64,000 nt of DNA from Nitrospinaceae bacterium (GCA_029261535.1 JAJDBF010000012.1:1-64000), one strand, 5' to 3'; counted from the stretch's first letter, positions 1-7,318 are shown. The notes: a model not told the origin generated them from the letters alone. Made by a program: numbers and translations.

Positions 1-205
1 ATCGTTGTTCGTGGGTAAGTTGCGTGTAACCTCTCATCGGTGCACCTCTCGCTTTGGTCGGTGGGAAAAACCACGATGTTACCGCAGCTTATCCACTTTC
101 CCAATCGATAGAAGTTGCACTTACTATTTGAATCTAAGAAACTCAAATTACCCTAGGGGATCATTTATCCAAAATATGCTGAAAAAAATATGCGCGGGGT
201 AAAAA

Positions 206-547
206 GTGAAACCGATGTATAAAGAAATTTTGCCAGAATTGAGAGAATTGCTCCGTTGGAGATTTTACAAACCGGCTCACATAGTTAAAGGTTCCGTCAT
301 TTTCATAGTGGGTTGCGCCGGATTTGGGTATTTTGTGCGTGAAGGCGGAGGATTTGGAGAAGCCGTTTCCGTATTACTCGTGATGGTTGGGATGTGTCAA
401 GTGTTTATTTCAGGCCGCCTCGGCGTTTTTTTTGGCTTTTGTTTGGTCTTAATCTTGTACCTCGTGTTATACCCTTTTTTGATTGCGTGGGAATTCCTTT
501 TCATCCGGAAAAAAGGTAAGGATGTAAACGACGACGATAGCTATTGA
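206..547 (+). CDS. Small integral membrane protein, unknown function
   Basis: A 113-residue protein with about three hydrophobic segments (roughly residues 28-45, 52-68 and 72-95) and a charged, Asp-rich C-terminal tail. I do not recognise a family. The GTG at 206 lies about 6 bases after a GGGG stretch; an ATG at 215 is the alternative start. No neighbour on the same strand gives context. It sits in the host flank left of the prophage. Confidence 0.5.
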   Translation: MKPMYKEILPELRELLRWRFYKPAHIVKGSVIFIVGCAGFGYFVREGGGFGEAVSVLLVMVGMCQVFISGRLGVFFGFCLVLILYLVLYPFLIAWEFLFIRKKGKDVNDDDSY

Positions 548-571
548 ATTTTCCGGACAAAAGATCCTCCA

Positions 572-1288
572 TCATTTATATTCCGTGGGATCCTCTTCCG
601 CCATGGCATTTATGGCAATTTCGGAAAGCATTTTCAGATCGCCGCCCGAAACAACCTTTAAAATTTTTTCCATATCATGGACTTCGATTAAACGGGCCAC
701 TTCCGGAAACGAATTTGTTGACGTTACATATTTTTTAAAAAAATACGGGTCAATGTCTTCAGGCGTTTCTCTCTCCTCAATGGGAGCTTCAACCACCTCA
801 CCAGTTTTGAGATTTTCATAATGGCAGTGAATGCCGCCATGAATAAAGTAGGCCCATTCATCGGAAAGTTCTCCCTTCCGCCTTTGGTCTTCAAGGTCGT
901 TGCACCTAAAAATATAGGAAGCGACAGCCTTCAGAATTTGCTTTTTGCGGAAACGAATATTTAGGGAGCGGGGAAAAAATTCATTATACGTCCCCAACAC
1001 AAGATGGCCGCTACAAATCCCGATGACCGCAGACAAAAACAGCTGGCTCCAGAGCGCCGGGAAACTTATAGACAAGTGGTAGGAGACCACAACCATGCCG
1101 GTAACGCCAGTGATGATTGTATTGATAATCCCCTCACCCAAATTCCCTGCGCCAAGGCCGCTCACCAGACTCGCCACGACCGCCACGCCGATAACTGGCC
1201 AAAGGGCGACGTCGCCAAAAACCAGTTTGGCTGTAGCAACCGAAACCGCGATCGCCAACGCTCCGTTAATGGCGAAGGCGACTTTCAC
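572..1288 (-). CDS. Membrane protein with C-terminal soluble domain (DUF6896-like resemblance)
   Basis: A 238-residue protein. The N-terminal half (about residues 1-105) has four hydrophobic segments; the C-terminal half is soluble and contains HGGIHCHYEN followed by an acidic stretch and DIDPYFFKKY. That pattern resembles DUF6896-type domains, some of which sit near polymorphic-toxin loci; this is recalled, not searched. The start is a GTG without its own Shine-Dalgarno, overlapping the stop of a 16-codon ORF (1285-1335) that has a strong ribosome-binding site, so translation is probably coupled. Function unknown. Confidence 0.6.
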   Translation of the reverse strand: MKVAFAINGALAIAVSVATAKLVFGDVALWPVIGVAVVASLVSGLGAGNLGEGIINTIITGVTGMVVVSYHLSISFPALWSQLFLSAVIGICSGHLVLGTYNEFFPRSLNIRFRKKQILKAVASYIFRCNDLEDQRRKGELSDEWAYFIHGGIHCHYENLKTGEVVEAPIEERETPEDIDPYFFKKYVTSTNSFPEVARLIEVHDMEKILKVVSGGDLKMLSEIAINAMAEEDPTEYK

Positions 1289-1335
1289 TGTTCTACATTA
1301 GGAATAATGTAACCTGCCGTAACGTCTCCAGACAT
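1285..1335 (-). CDS. 16-residue leader ORF coupled to the 572-1288 gene
   Basis: The ATG at 1335 follows AGGAGG by about 9 bases. The ORF encodes MSGDVTAGYIIPNVEQ and its TGA overlaps the GTG start of the downstream membrane-protein gene. It may act only to deliver ribosomes to that gene. A frameshift that detached the original N-terminus is the alternative. Confidence 0.4.
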   Translation of the reverse strand: MSGDVTAGYIIPNVEQ

Positions 1336-1368
1336 CTTGTGTTTACCTCCTGATTTTACTTGCATATT

Positions 1369-1440
1369 TCAAAGGGTATTGCCATTCAGGTAACGTTCGT
1401 TGCTCGCGCACAAGGTGTCAAGGACTTCGCCCGGATTCAT
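1369..1440 (-). CDS. 23-residue small ORF with strong ribosome-binding site
   Basis: The ATG at 1440 is preceded by AAAGGAGGACGACA, a near-ideal Shine-Dalgarno. The peptide contains NPGEVLDTLCASNERYL, which is amphipathic with one Cys. It lies 33 bases upstream of the 16-residue leader ORF and could be the first cistron of the same leftward unit. No family is recognised. Confidence 0.4.
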   Translation of the reverse strand: MNPGEVLDTLCASNERYLNGNTL

Positions 1441-1573
1441 TGTCGTCCTCCTTTAAATAAATTCCTGGAAACCTGAGGCCGAAACACCGAACGTTCACTT
1501 TTAAAATTCAAATCAAGACTGTGGAGGGACTTGAACCTTCAGGCTGAAAAAACTGCGATGGATTGTTTTTTCC

Positions 1574-1987
1574 TTAGAAGGCCTTCAACAGAAGTAGAAA
1601 AGGTTGTCCGACCCATACAACCGCCATAAAGATTATAAAGGCAATGACTTCTACCATCGATGGTAAAAAGCTATGGCTAATCCCGCTCCAAGAAATCTCT
1701 AATTCCTTCCCACAAGAGGGGCATTCTTTGGGAAACCGCTTCAACCAATAAAATACGCTATTAACCAGACGGATGAGGCCGAACCCCAGCACGTCAAAGA
1801 AAACAAACCAAGGTATATACCACCACCCACTGAAATTCCATCCTTTGTATTCAAAATATGGAATTATGACCGCCAACCCAAAAGACCCAAAGGTGACCAG
1901 ATTTATGGGAGAAATCGGACGGGCCTTCCATTTCTCGAAATCACAATCCCGACATATGTAACATCTTGTGTCCGCGGCAAAAAGCAT
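1574..1987 (-). CDS. Membrane protein with split zinc-ribbon cysteines
   Basis: A 137-residue protein. An N-terminal CYICRDC cluster and a later CPSCGKE pair (about residue 93) could form one zinc ribbon across two hydrophobic segments (about residues 30-50 and 57-78), with a third hydrophobic segment at the C-terminus. The start has a good site, GGAGG four bases before ATG. Function unknown; it is the last host gene before the prophage. Confidence 0.55.
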   Translation of the reverse strand: MLFAADTRCYICRDCDFEKWKARPISPINLVTFGSFGLAVIIPYFEYKGWNFSGWWYIPWFVFFDVLGFGLIRLVNSVFYWLKRFPKECPSCGKELEISWSGISHSFLPSMVEVIAFIIFMAVVWVGQPFLLLLKAF

Positions 1988-2394
1988 TTTACCTCCACAA
2001 AAAATAACACTGATTCAACTTTCCTTAGAAACTCAAATATGTTTTTTTCGCTTTGACCCACTTACTTGCCCTTGATGTTTGCCTCACTTTTTAATTTGGA
2101 ATTTTGCCTTGTATTAAGCTAATCACCATGGGGTTGGGTCCCCTATATCAGATGGAACGAAACGTTTTTTAATTGGATCTTTTAAACGCTCAGGATAATT
2201 GTAGTTGTACCAATCCACATAGGTTTTCCCCAATAGGGATAAATTGGTTTCTGGCATCATTTCAATAAATTATTGTTGGGTTAGAACAGTTAGAATGTTG
2301 CTAATTTGCATAATCTTAATCCTGAATTGTGTGGTTGTCTAGCGTTTTCAAATACCAGCCAGAAACGCTAACTAGATTGCTAACAATAAAGTAA
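1988..2394. other. Gene-poor stretch left of the prophage
   Basis: AT-rich DNA with no convincing ORF on either strand and no recognisable RNA gene. It lies between the zinc-ribbon membrane gene and the old tRNA-Pro terminator. I see nothing else in it. Confidence 0.5.
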
Positions 2395-2431
2395 AAGGAC
2401 CTAGCGTGTTTACGCTAAGTCCTTGTTTTTT
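2395..2431 (-). terminator. Original terminator of the tRNA-Pro gene, displaced by the prophage
   Basis: AAGGACCTAGCG (2395-2406) pairs with CGCTAAGTCCTT (2413-2424), 12 bp with one mismatch and a 6-base loop. T-runs follow in both directions (TTTT on the minus strand, TTTTTT on the plus strand). It lies only 10 bases beyond the left att core, where the 3' end of tRNA-Pro would be in an empty chromosome. It is therefore probably the tRNA terminator, now 36 kb from the gene. Confidence 0.65.
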
Positions 2432-2433
2432 AC

Positions 2434-2479
2434 TGGTCGGGATGAGAGGATTTGAACCTCCGACCCCTTCGTCCCGAAC
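2434..2479. repeat. attL core (partial tRNA-Pro copy)
   Basis: These 46 bases are identical to 38611-38656. They correspond to the tRNA-Pro CCA end, T-arm, variable loop and 3' side of the anticodon arm. The sequence diverges immediately after CCCGAAC, so this copy is not a functional tRNA; it marks the left prophage junction. Confidence 0.9.
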
Positions 2480-2605
2480 ACGGTCACGTGATTGTGCCGC
2501 AAATGCTAACATGTTGTTACGGCGCTTGTTGGGCTATTGCAGGCGGCGCATCTTTGACCACCCCACCCCCTCCCTAATCGGTCTAAAACGCATACTCCGC
2601 CGCGT

Positions 2606-2625
2606 GGCTACCAAAGCGGCTACCA
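2606..2625. promoter_or_regulatory. Putative integrase arm-type sites, left arm
   Basis: GGCTACCAA at 2606-2614 is followed by GGCTACCA at 2618-2625, 12 bases start to start. The same pair, 11 bases apart, occurs at 38556-38575 just inside the other end. Paired short direct repeats flanking the core on both sides are what arm-binding sites of lambda-type integrases look like. Confidence 0.55.
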
Positions 2626-2640
2626 CTTTTAAAATCTCAC

Positions 2641-2681
2641 AAGCGGGCACCCTCTAACCGGGGTGTCCGCTTTTTTTTGTT
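2641..2681 (+). terminator. Strong rho-independent terminator at the left end of the prophage
   Basis: AGCGGGCACCC (2642-2652) pairs with GGGTGTCCGCT (2661-2671), 11 bp with one G-T pair and an 8-base loop, followed by eight T. In the excised circle it lies about 250 bp beyond the integrase stop on the same strand, so it would end int transcription. In the prophage it shields phage genes from host read-through. Confidence 0.85.
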
Positions 2682-2703
2682 CTGATTTTCTCTCCGGATT
2701 TTC

Positions 2704-2985
2704 ATGCTCATAAAAAAATACAGAGGTCAGCGGCGAACGTATTTATTAAAGTTCGCGCGAATTGAAACGGCACAATCGGGCGCGCCGGTGCGGTCGCTGA
2801 ATGGCAAGTCGTTGCGCGTGCGCGTGGTGTTGTCGTGCGGGCAGGAGGTTCTTTTGTGGATGCCGACGGCGGACGTGCGGGCGCGGGAACTCGATCAAGT
2901 CTATATCCCTGGCTGGCTCTTTCGGAAAATAAATCTCGGTTTGAAAAGTGATGGTTTCGCCGGGCAAATGAGGACGTGGGCGTGA
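2704..2985 (+). CDS. Hypothetical phage protein, first gene of the replication block
   Basis: A 93-residue basic protein with a beta-rich middle (residues about 30-50) and no recognised domain. It begins 23 bases after the terminator and its TGA overlaps the next ATG (TGATG), so it opens a long plus-strand operon. Start ATG 2704; I see no clear Shine-Dalgarno. Confidence 0.55.
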   Translation: MLIKKYRGQRRTYLLKFARIETAQSGAPVRSLNGKSLRVRVVLSCGQEVLLWMPTADVRARELDQVYIPGWLFRKINLGLKSDGFAGQMRTWA

Positions 2986-3263
2986 TGGAAATGATTTATC
3001 ACATGCTGTTGGGCGCGGTGATTGGCTTTTCGTGGGCGGTAATTTTTTTCAATAACGACCGGCCTCGGGAACGTTGGGTAGCGAAAAGTAAGTACGTCGT
3101 TGAGGGTGTTGACGATGATGGCGATGGACTCCGCCACGAAACCATTGTTTTTGAAAATCAGCATTTAAACCTTCCTGAAGCAAAACCGCCAGTGCAACGA
3201 AAACCAGATCCGCAAAAAACAGACTGGGACGCTGAGTTTAAAAAAATAAGGGGTAATAAATGA
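2985..3263 (+). CDS. Small membrane-anchored phage protein
   Basis: A 92-residue protein with one N-terminal transmembrane segment (MLLGAVIGFSWAVIFF, about residues 6-21) followed by a polar, acidic and Pro-rich tail. I chose ATG 2985 because it overlaps the upstream stop; a GTG at 2976 is in frame. Its end overlaps the initiator gene start by 4 bases. Family unknown. Confidence 0.55.
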   Translation: MEMIYHMLLGAVIGFSWAVIFFNNDRPRERWVAKSKYVVEGVDDDGDGLRHETIVFENQHLNLPEAKPPVQRKPDPQKTDWDAEFKKIRGNK

Positions 3264-4441
3264 GCACTCGGCGCTGGTTCATCCAGGTCCCCGGTGCGTT
3301 TTTTGAGGATGGCCACCTGGTGGCGATTGGGTCCGGGCTGGCGGTATACCTGCACCTGCTGGCGCGGCAGGATCGGGAATCGCGCACGGTGAAAACCAGA
3401 ATCCAGAGCATCGCCGACGCGGTCGGGAAATCCGACAAAACCGTCCGCGACTGGCTCAAGGATTTGACTCGCGCCGGGTATATCGACGTTGTCCGCAAGC
3501 AACATCACCTACAGATTTTCATCCTTGATTTGCCGGATATTTCCGATTCCAGATCGGTAGAAAACTACCGGTCTGAAACAGGTTCAGATCGGCAGAAAAC
3601 TACCGGTCTGAACAATCCAGATCGGCAGTTTTTGAACGTCAGATCGGTAGAAAACTACCGATCTCCTAATATGAAGTTTGTTCCAGATTCTTGTTCCAGA
3701 TTAAAAGAGGGGGAGGGGGATAGTAAATCCCACACCAACACCCAACCCACCACCCCCACCCCTGTTGATAATTTTTTAAGATTTTCGCTGAACAGCCACC
3801 GCGTGGTTCACGGTGTTGATCTGATTTTGAGTCCGGGCGATGCCGGGCGCGTGCGGGATTATTTTGCGGCAGTCGGGGGACGGTGGGAACCTGCCTCGGC
3901 GAAACGCCGGAAAGATTATGCCCTGCTCTGCATCGCCTGGGGCCTATACCAGCGGGACACGTCCCGCCCCTACCTGCGAAACCGAGCGCGGACCGTGGTG
4001 CTGTTTTTTAAACCGGCAACGCTGAACGACTATCTGGTCCCGGCCAAAACTCGGATGGACGCTATTGCTGGGAGGCGGATGGCGTCCGGCCGGGCACCAG
4101 ATTCTCCTGCGGAATTGCTGGACGGGCAGGACATTCAGCCGCCGGAAATTGCGACCCGTTACTGGGCGCGTTGCCGGGACTTTCTGGAATCGAAAATCCT
4201 CGAAGAAAATTTTTATACCTGGTTTTCGCCGCTGTTTGCGGTAGCGATCACCGATAAAGAATTCGTGCTGGCCGTGCCGAATAAATTTTATGAAAAGTGC
4301 ATTCGCGAAAACTATCTCGACCTGGTCTATGCCGGTCTGGCGACCGTCGACGGCGTGAAAAGAAAAATTAAATTCCAGTTTTCCGCAGGTGCCGCCGCGA
4401 CCGGTCGCGCGCAACTCAAAACTAAGAAAGCGAGGGTTTGA
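3260..4441 (+). CDS. Phage replication initiator: N-terminal winged helix plus C-terminal DnaA-domain-I-like module
   Basis: A 393-residue protein. Residues about 1-90 look like a helix-turn-helix/winged-helix of phage O-type initiators (IQSIADAVGKSDKTVRDWLKDL). Residues about 100-140 are encoded by the iteron DNA and are low-complexity. Residues about 298-365 match the DnaA N-terminal domain: WARCRDFL, NFYTWFSPL, FVLAVPNKF. In E. coli DnaA this domain binds DnaB, and Phe46 lies in the equivalent of PNKF; that Phe is kept here, while the Glu21 position is Asn. No phage helicase or loader gene is visible, so the protein probably binds the origin and recruits host DnaB. That role is inference; the domain pattern is seen directly. 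Confidence 0.8.
   Translation: MSTRRWFIQVPGAFFEDGHLVAIGSGLAVYLHLLARQDRESRTVKTRIQSIADAVGKSDKTVRDWLKDLTRAGYIDVVRKQHHLQIFILDLPDISDSRSVENYRSETGSDRQKTTGLNNPDRQFLNVRSVENYRSPNMKFVPDSCSRLKEGEGDSKSHTNTQPTTPTPVDNFLRFSLNSHRVVHGVDLILSPGDAGRVRDYFAAVGGRWEPASAKRRKDYALLCIAWGLYQRDTSRPYLRNRARTVVLFFKPATLNDYLVPAKTRMDAIAGRRMASGRAPDSPAELLDGQDIQPPEIATRYWARCRDFLESKILEENFYTWFSPLFAVAITDKEFVLAVPNKFYEKCIRENYLDLVYAGLATVDGVKRKIKFQFSAGAAATGRAQLKTKKARV
3550..3665. repeat. Iteron array inside the initiator gene, candidate replication origin
   Basis: AGATCGG(T/C)AG occurs at 3551, 3586, 3619 and 3641. Three copies are followed by AAAA and an inverted copy CTACCG(G/A)TCT (ending at 3574, 3609 and 3664). The last unit is a perfect 10-bp inverted repeat around AAAA. 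Repeated binding sites within the initiator gene recall lambda ori inside gene O. An A/G-rich stretch follows at about 3685-3720. Confidence 0.7.
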
Positions 4442-4953
4442 TGCAGGTCCTAGATCCGTGTTGTGGGGGGAAGATGTTTTGGTTTGATAAAGAGAATCCT
4501 AACGTCCTTTTTGGTGACTGCAGGGAAGAAAGGTATGTTCTATGCGACGGACGGACGCTTAATGTCGCGCCGGACCAAGTGTTAGATTTTCGCGCCCTAC
4601 CTTTTGATCCCGGCGTATTTAACCTCGTCTGTTTTGACCCTCCGCATTTAAAAAGTGCCGGACCTGAATCGTGGATGCGAAAGAAATTTGGGTGTTTGGA
4701 CCCTGAGACCTGGAGGTCGGATTTAAAGACGGGGTTTGAGGAATGTTGGCGGGTGTTGGCCCCAGGCGGGACTTTAATTTTCAAATGGAATGAAACTCAA
4801 ATAAAAATCAGTGAGCTACTGGAATGCTTCCCGGCTAGACCACTATTTGGGCACACCACAACGCAAAACTTAAAAACCCACTGGATGGTTTTCTATAAAC
4901 CTGCCAATGAGGCGAAAATTCAAACCAAAAAAAACGGAGTGCAACATGCGTGA
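4441..4953 (+). CDS. Phage class I SAM-dependent (DNA-type) methyltransferase
   Basis: A 170-residue protein. The N-terminal LDPCCGGKMFWFDKENP and FGDCREE are typical of a family of phage methyltransferases. FDPPH at about residue 75 is the DPPY-like motif IV of amino-methylating DNA enzymes, and FKWNETQIKISELL lies near the C-terminus. The expected reaction is methyl transfer from SAM to a base amino group; target sequence unknown. ATG 4441 overlaps the initiator stop (TGATG). It has no restriction partner, so anti-restriction or marking of phage DNA is the likely use. Confidence 0.8.
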   Translation: MQVLDPCCGGKMFWFDKENPNVLFGDCREERYVLCDGRTLNVAPDQVLDFRALPFDPGVFNLVCFDPPHLKSAGPESWMRKKFGCLDPETWRSDLKTGFEECWRVLAPGGTLIFKWNETQIKISELLECFPARPLFGHTTTQNLKTHWMVFYKPANEAKIQTKKNGVQHA

Positions 4954-5521
4954 AGAGGACCTACTGACGCTATTACAGCAAGGGAAAATTGCGGAGTTCG
5001 ATGAACTGCGCCGGAAACATAGGTGGAAACCGATTGATCTGAGGGGTGCCAATTTTTGGGATGCCAATTTGACGGGTGCCAATTTGACGGGTGCCAATTT
5101 GACGCGTGCCAATTTGACGCGTGCCAATTTGACGGGTGCCAATTTGACGCGTGCCAATTTGACGGGTGCCAATTTGACGCGTGCCAATTTGACGGGTGCC
5201 AATTTGCCAGAGCATATCCCTGTCGTCAAAAATTTCTTCACTCGACTGATGGAAATTATTGAGCAGGATTCAGAGGCGTTGAATATGTGCGACTGGCACA
5301 CCTGCGAGACGACGCACTGCATGGCGGGTTGGGCTATCCAGTTGGCCGGTGAGGCCGGGCTGGTAGCGGAATCATTCGCTGGCACTCAGTACGCCGGGGC
5401 ACTCATTATCAACGCCTCATGCCCATGCCTCAAGGGGGTCGTTCCGGATTTTTTTGCGAGCAATGATGACGCGCTAAAATTTATCAAAGAGTGCGCGGAA
5501 AAAGAAAAGGAGCTTGTTTAA
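4946..5521 (+). CDS. Pentapeptide-repeat protein with phage HCMAGWA domain
   Basis: A 191-residue protein. Residues about 33-90 are pentapeptide repeats of the form AN(L/F)xx, which normally fold as a right-handed beta helix. The C-terminal part contains MCDWHTCETTHCMAGWA, a motif seen in other phage proteins of unknown role. ATG 4946 has CGGAGT five bases upstream and overlaps the methylase end by 8 bases. Some pentapeptide proteins mimic DNA and bind gyrase, but nothing here shows that activity. Confidence 0.75.
   Translation: MREEDLLTLLQQGKIAEFDELRRKHRWKPIDLRGANFWDANLTGANLTGANLTRANLTRANLTGANLTRANLTGANLTRANLTGANLPEHIPVVKNFFTRLMEIIEQDSEALNMCDWHTCETTHCMAGWAIQLAGEAGLVAESFAGTQYAGALIINASCPCLKGVVPDFFASNDDALKFIKECAEKEKELV
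5048..5206 (+). repeat. 15-bp tandem repeat encoding the pentapeptides
   Basis: About eleven units of GCCAATTTGACGSGT (S is G or C), starting every 15 bases from 5048 to 5198. Codon identity is nearly perfect, so the array expanded recently at the DNA level and is likely to vary in length between strains. Confidence 0.85.
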
Positions 5522-5700
5522 TGAAAACAAAAAACAGTTTGGCAGAAAAACCGGAGAGCGGCATGGATCTGTTGATCCGTGAGCATGGCACCGGCGCGTA
5601 TTTAAAAAGTTTGATCGATAAAGAATTCGAGGCGCTGGTTGAGATCGCCCAGAAAATAAACTCGCGGGTGGCTGGCAAGGCCCTCTCTGTATCGGACTAG
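5521..5700 (+). CDS. Small hypothetical phage protein
   Basis: A 59-residue charged protein, likely alpha-helical, with no recognised family. ATG 5521 shares its A with the upstream TAA stop, and an AAAAGGAG Shine-Dalgarno lies within the previous gene. It is part of the continuous plus-strand early/middle operon. Confidence 0.55.
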   Translation: MKTKNSLAEKPESGMDLLIREHGTGAYLKSLIDKEFEALVEIAQKINSRVAGKALSVSD

Positions 5701-5703
5701 ATC

Positions 5704-5913
5704 ATGGTGAAAGTTTATTTGGCTCTGGTGGTCCGTTGCTGGAAAGCCGAGACCGGGGTTTCGATTGACGGCGAGGCACTGGAATCCGCATCGACTCGCA
5801 TGACCCGGTTGGTCGCGCAAGAGCATGGGCGGCGGCAGGGTGTGCTCGGTGTCAGCGGTACGGCCTGGCTGGACACGACACGGCAGGCGAAACCGGCACC
5901 GGTGTCCGCATGA
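5704..5913 (+). CDS. Small hypothetical phage protein
   Basis: A 69-residue protein with no recognised domain, starting 3 bases after the previous stop and overlapping the next start (GCATGA). Codon bias towards G/C at third positions fits the neighbouring phage genes. No function is offered. Confidence 0.5.
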   Translation: MVKVYLALVVRCWKAETGVSIDGEALESASTRMTRLVAQEHGRRQGVLGVSGTAWLDTTRQAKPAPVSA

Positions 5914-6095
5914 TTTTATTTCGCGTCGGATTGATCATATTGCTGGCGTTGATGCTGTCGGGGTGCCCGGCGTTTTTGTTGCTGGCTCTGCCGTCGGTAG
6001 GATTCACCGTTGTTTCTGAAATCGATTGCCAGGCCAACCACAGCAACACGCACCGGTGTCGCGCTGAAATTTTAGGAGAAAAAGAAAATGAATAA
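5910..6095 (+). CDS. Small predicted lipoprotein
   Basis: A 61-residue protein with a hydrophobic signal segment ending in the lipobox LSGC at about residue 19, followed by a second hydrophobic stretch and a short polar tail with two Cys. It would be exported and lipidated. It sits in the DNA-metabolism block, so it could be an outlying superinfection-exclusion or lysis-accessory protein; this is inference only. Confidence 0.5.
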   Translation: MILFRVGLIILLALMLSGCPAFLLLALPSVGFTVVSEIDCQANHSNTHRCRAEILGEKENE

Positions 6096-6381
6096 ACTTG
6101 ATATCGCGTATGCAGTGAGGTCCGCGCTGGCGGAAACCGGCACGCGGGTGACGGTGCGCCGTGCCGAGGAAATGGCCGAGGCGGTGCTGTGGGAACTGCG
6201 GCGGGGCATCGCCGAAGAACCACGGGTAGAAATCAGGGGGTTTGGGCGTTGGAAAAAGCGCACGAAAAAAATGCGGACAGGTCGGAATCCTAAAACCGGT
6301 AAATTGGCGGTGATCAGAGCGAGGACCGTCGCCGTGTTCAAGCCGGGCGTGCCTTTTGTGAGTCAGTTGAATGCAGAGTAG
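6088..6381 (+). CDS. HU/IHF-family DNA-binding protein
   Basis: A 97-residue protein, close to the usual 90. The C-terminal half shows the family signature: GFGRW, then RTGRNPKTGKLAVIRARTVAVFKPG. These proteins form dimers that bend DNA. Phage copies usually assist replication, recombination or packaging; IHF/HU is also a cofactor of tyrosine-integrase recombination. An AGGAG lies upstream within the lipoprotein gene. Confidence 0.9.
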   Translation: MNKLDIAYAVRSALAETGTRVTVRRAEEMAEAVLWELRRGIAEEPRVEIRGFGRWKKRTKKMRTGRNPKTGKLAVIRARTVAVFKPGVPFVSQLNAE

Positions 6382-6592
6382 GAGCCACAGCGCGGTGGAG
6401 GCGGTCGCCAACTACCTGATCGGGTACTGGCTGGCGGTCGCGATTCAGGTGGTGCTGTATCCGCTTTACGGTGTGGAGTTAGATTTTAAAACGCAGGCAG
6501 AGATCGCTGGCTATTTTACGGTGGTTTCGATTGCTCGGTCGTATTGTGTGCGGCGATTTTTCAACCTTGCCACCGTGCGGGGGTGGTGGTGA
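6371..6592 (+). CDS. Small phage membrane protein (DUF7220-like)
   Basis: A 73-residue protein with two hydrophobic segments (about residues 14-33 and 44-56). The start SRSHSAVEAVANYLIGYWLAVAIQ matches a widespread small phage membrane family that I recall as DUF7220; function unknown. It overlaps the HU-like gene by 11 bases and the RusA gene by 4. Confidence 0.6.
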   Translation: MQSRSHSAVEAVANYLIGYWLAVAIQVVLYPLYGVELDFKTQAEIAGYFTVVSIARSYCVRRFFNLATVRGWW

Positions 6593-6984
6593 CCGCGCGC
6601 CAGACGGTGATTATGTTTCCCTGGCCGGTGTCGGCGAATGAACGGCTGACGAAATCGGATGTCACGGGCAGGTTTATTTTGAAGCAGGGGTATCGCGATT
6701 GGAAACGGCGCGTCGGGTATCAGGTGTTGGCGCAGGCGACGCAGAAGTTTGATAAAAAAGTCCGGCTCAAAATAAAACTGGAAGCGTTCCAGCCGGACAA
6801 GCGCAGGCGCGACCTCGACAACATCGTGAAGGTGGTGCAGGACGTGCTGACCGATGTTCGGGTCTATGGCGACGACTGCCAGATCGACGACCTGCGGGTC
6901 GTGCGGGCGGGGGTGGATCGGCGCGGCGGCTATGTCGTGGTGACGTTAACGGAAATTCTGGCGTTGGGAAAATGTACGGGATAG
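6589..6984 (+). CDS. rusA: RusA-family Holliday-junction endonuclease
   Basis: A 131-residue enzyme, close to the family length (about 120). PDKRRRDLDNIVKVVQDVL and VYGDDCQIDDLRV hold the clustered Asp residues that coordinate Mg2+ in RusA. It resolves four-way junctions made during phage recombination and replication. GTG 6589 overlaps the upstream TGA; an ATG at 6613 is a possible later start. Confidence 0.9.
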   Translation: MTARQTVIMFPWPVSANERLTKSDVTGRFILKQGYRDWKRRVGYQVLAQATQKFDKKVRLKIKLEAFQPDKRRRDLDNIVKVVQDVLTDVRVYGDDCQIDDLRVVRAGVDRRGGYVVVTLTEILALGKCTG

Positions 6985-7049
6985 GGGCGGGGGAAATGGT
7001 TATCATCGCGGTGATTATCGACGCCGCTCTTTTCTGGAGCTGGGCATGA
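6972..7049 (+). CDS. 25-residue hydrophobic small ORF
   Basis: A single hydrophobic helix (MVIIAVIIDAALFWSWA) bridging the end of rusA and the start of the next gene, overlapping both. Its position in a chain of ATGA-type overlaps suggests it may be translated, but short hydrophobic ORFs arise by chance. Confidence 0.3.
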   Translation: MYGIGAGEMVIIAVIIDAALFWSWA

Positions 7050-7318
7050 ACGGTGAAAAAAAGGTAGACGCAAAGGGTGAGGCCGTTATACGCGTTTCGC
7101 ACGGGGGTCTTGGTGCCCTGATAGGCCTGCCTAAAGGAATACGGGTTAAAGGGGTTTATCCGTCGGGCACTTTGAAAGATGTGTTTCACATGGTTATTGA
7201 AGGTGCCGCGCTTCCAATGGTTGAAGAGGGGGGAATCATTCCGGAAGCCGAATGCCAGTTTTCTATCGAAAATGGGGTTCGTTCCACCCTGATAGTTATC
7301 AAAGGGGTCAATAAATGA
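7046..7318 (+). CDS. Hypothetical phage protein
   Basis: A 90-residue protein, probably alpha/beta, containing GLPKGIRVKGVYPSGTLKDVFHMVIEG. No family is recognised. It starts 61 bases after rusA and its stop overlaps the next ATG. Confidence 0.5.
   Translation: MNGEKKVDAKGEAVIRVSHGGLGALIGLPKGIRVKGVYPSGTLKDVFHMVIEGAALPMVEEGGIIPEAECQFSIENGVRSTLIVIKGVNK

Noticed and set aside
2434-2479. A second tRNA-Pro gene at the left end
   Set aside because: Only the 3' 46 bases match; the 5' half is phage DNA and cannot complete the cloverleaf.
2406-2657. ORF across the left att site, and its counterpart at 38535-38723
   Set aside because: Both translate the tRNA-derived att core and have no independent support.
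5048-5206. Regular 15-bp repeats as a possible CRISPR array
   Set aside because: Repeats are contiguous with no spacers and encode in-frame pentapeptides; no cas genes are present.
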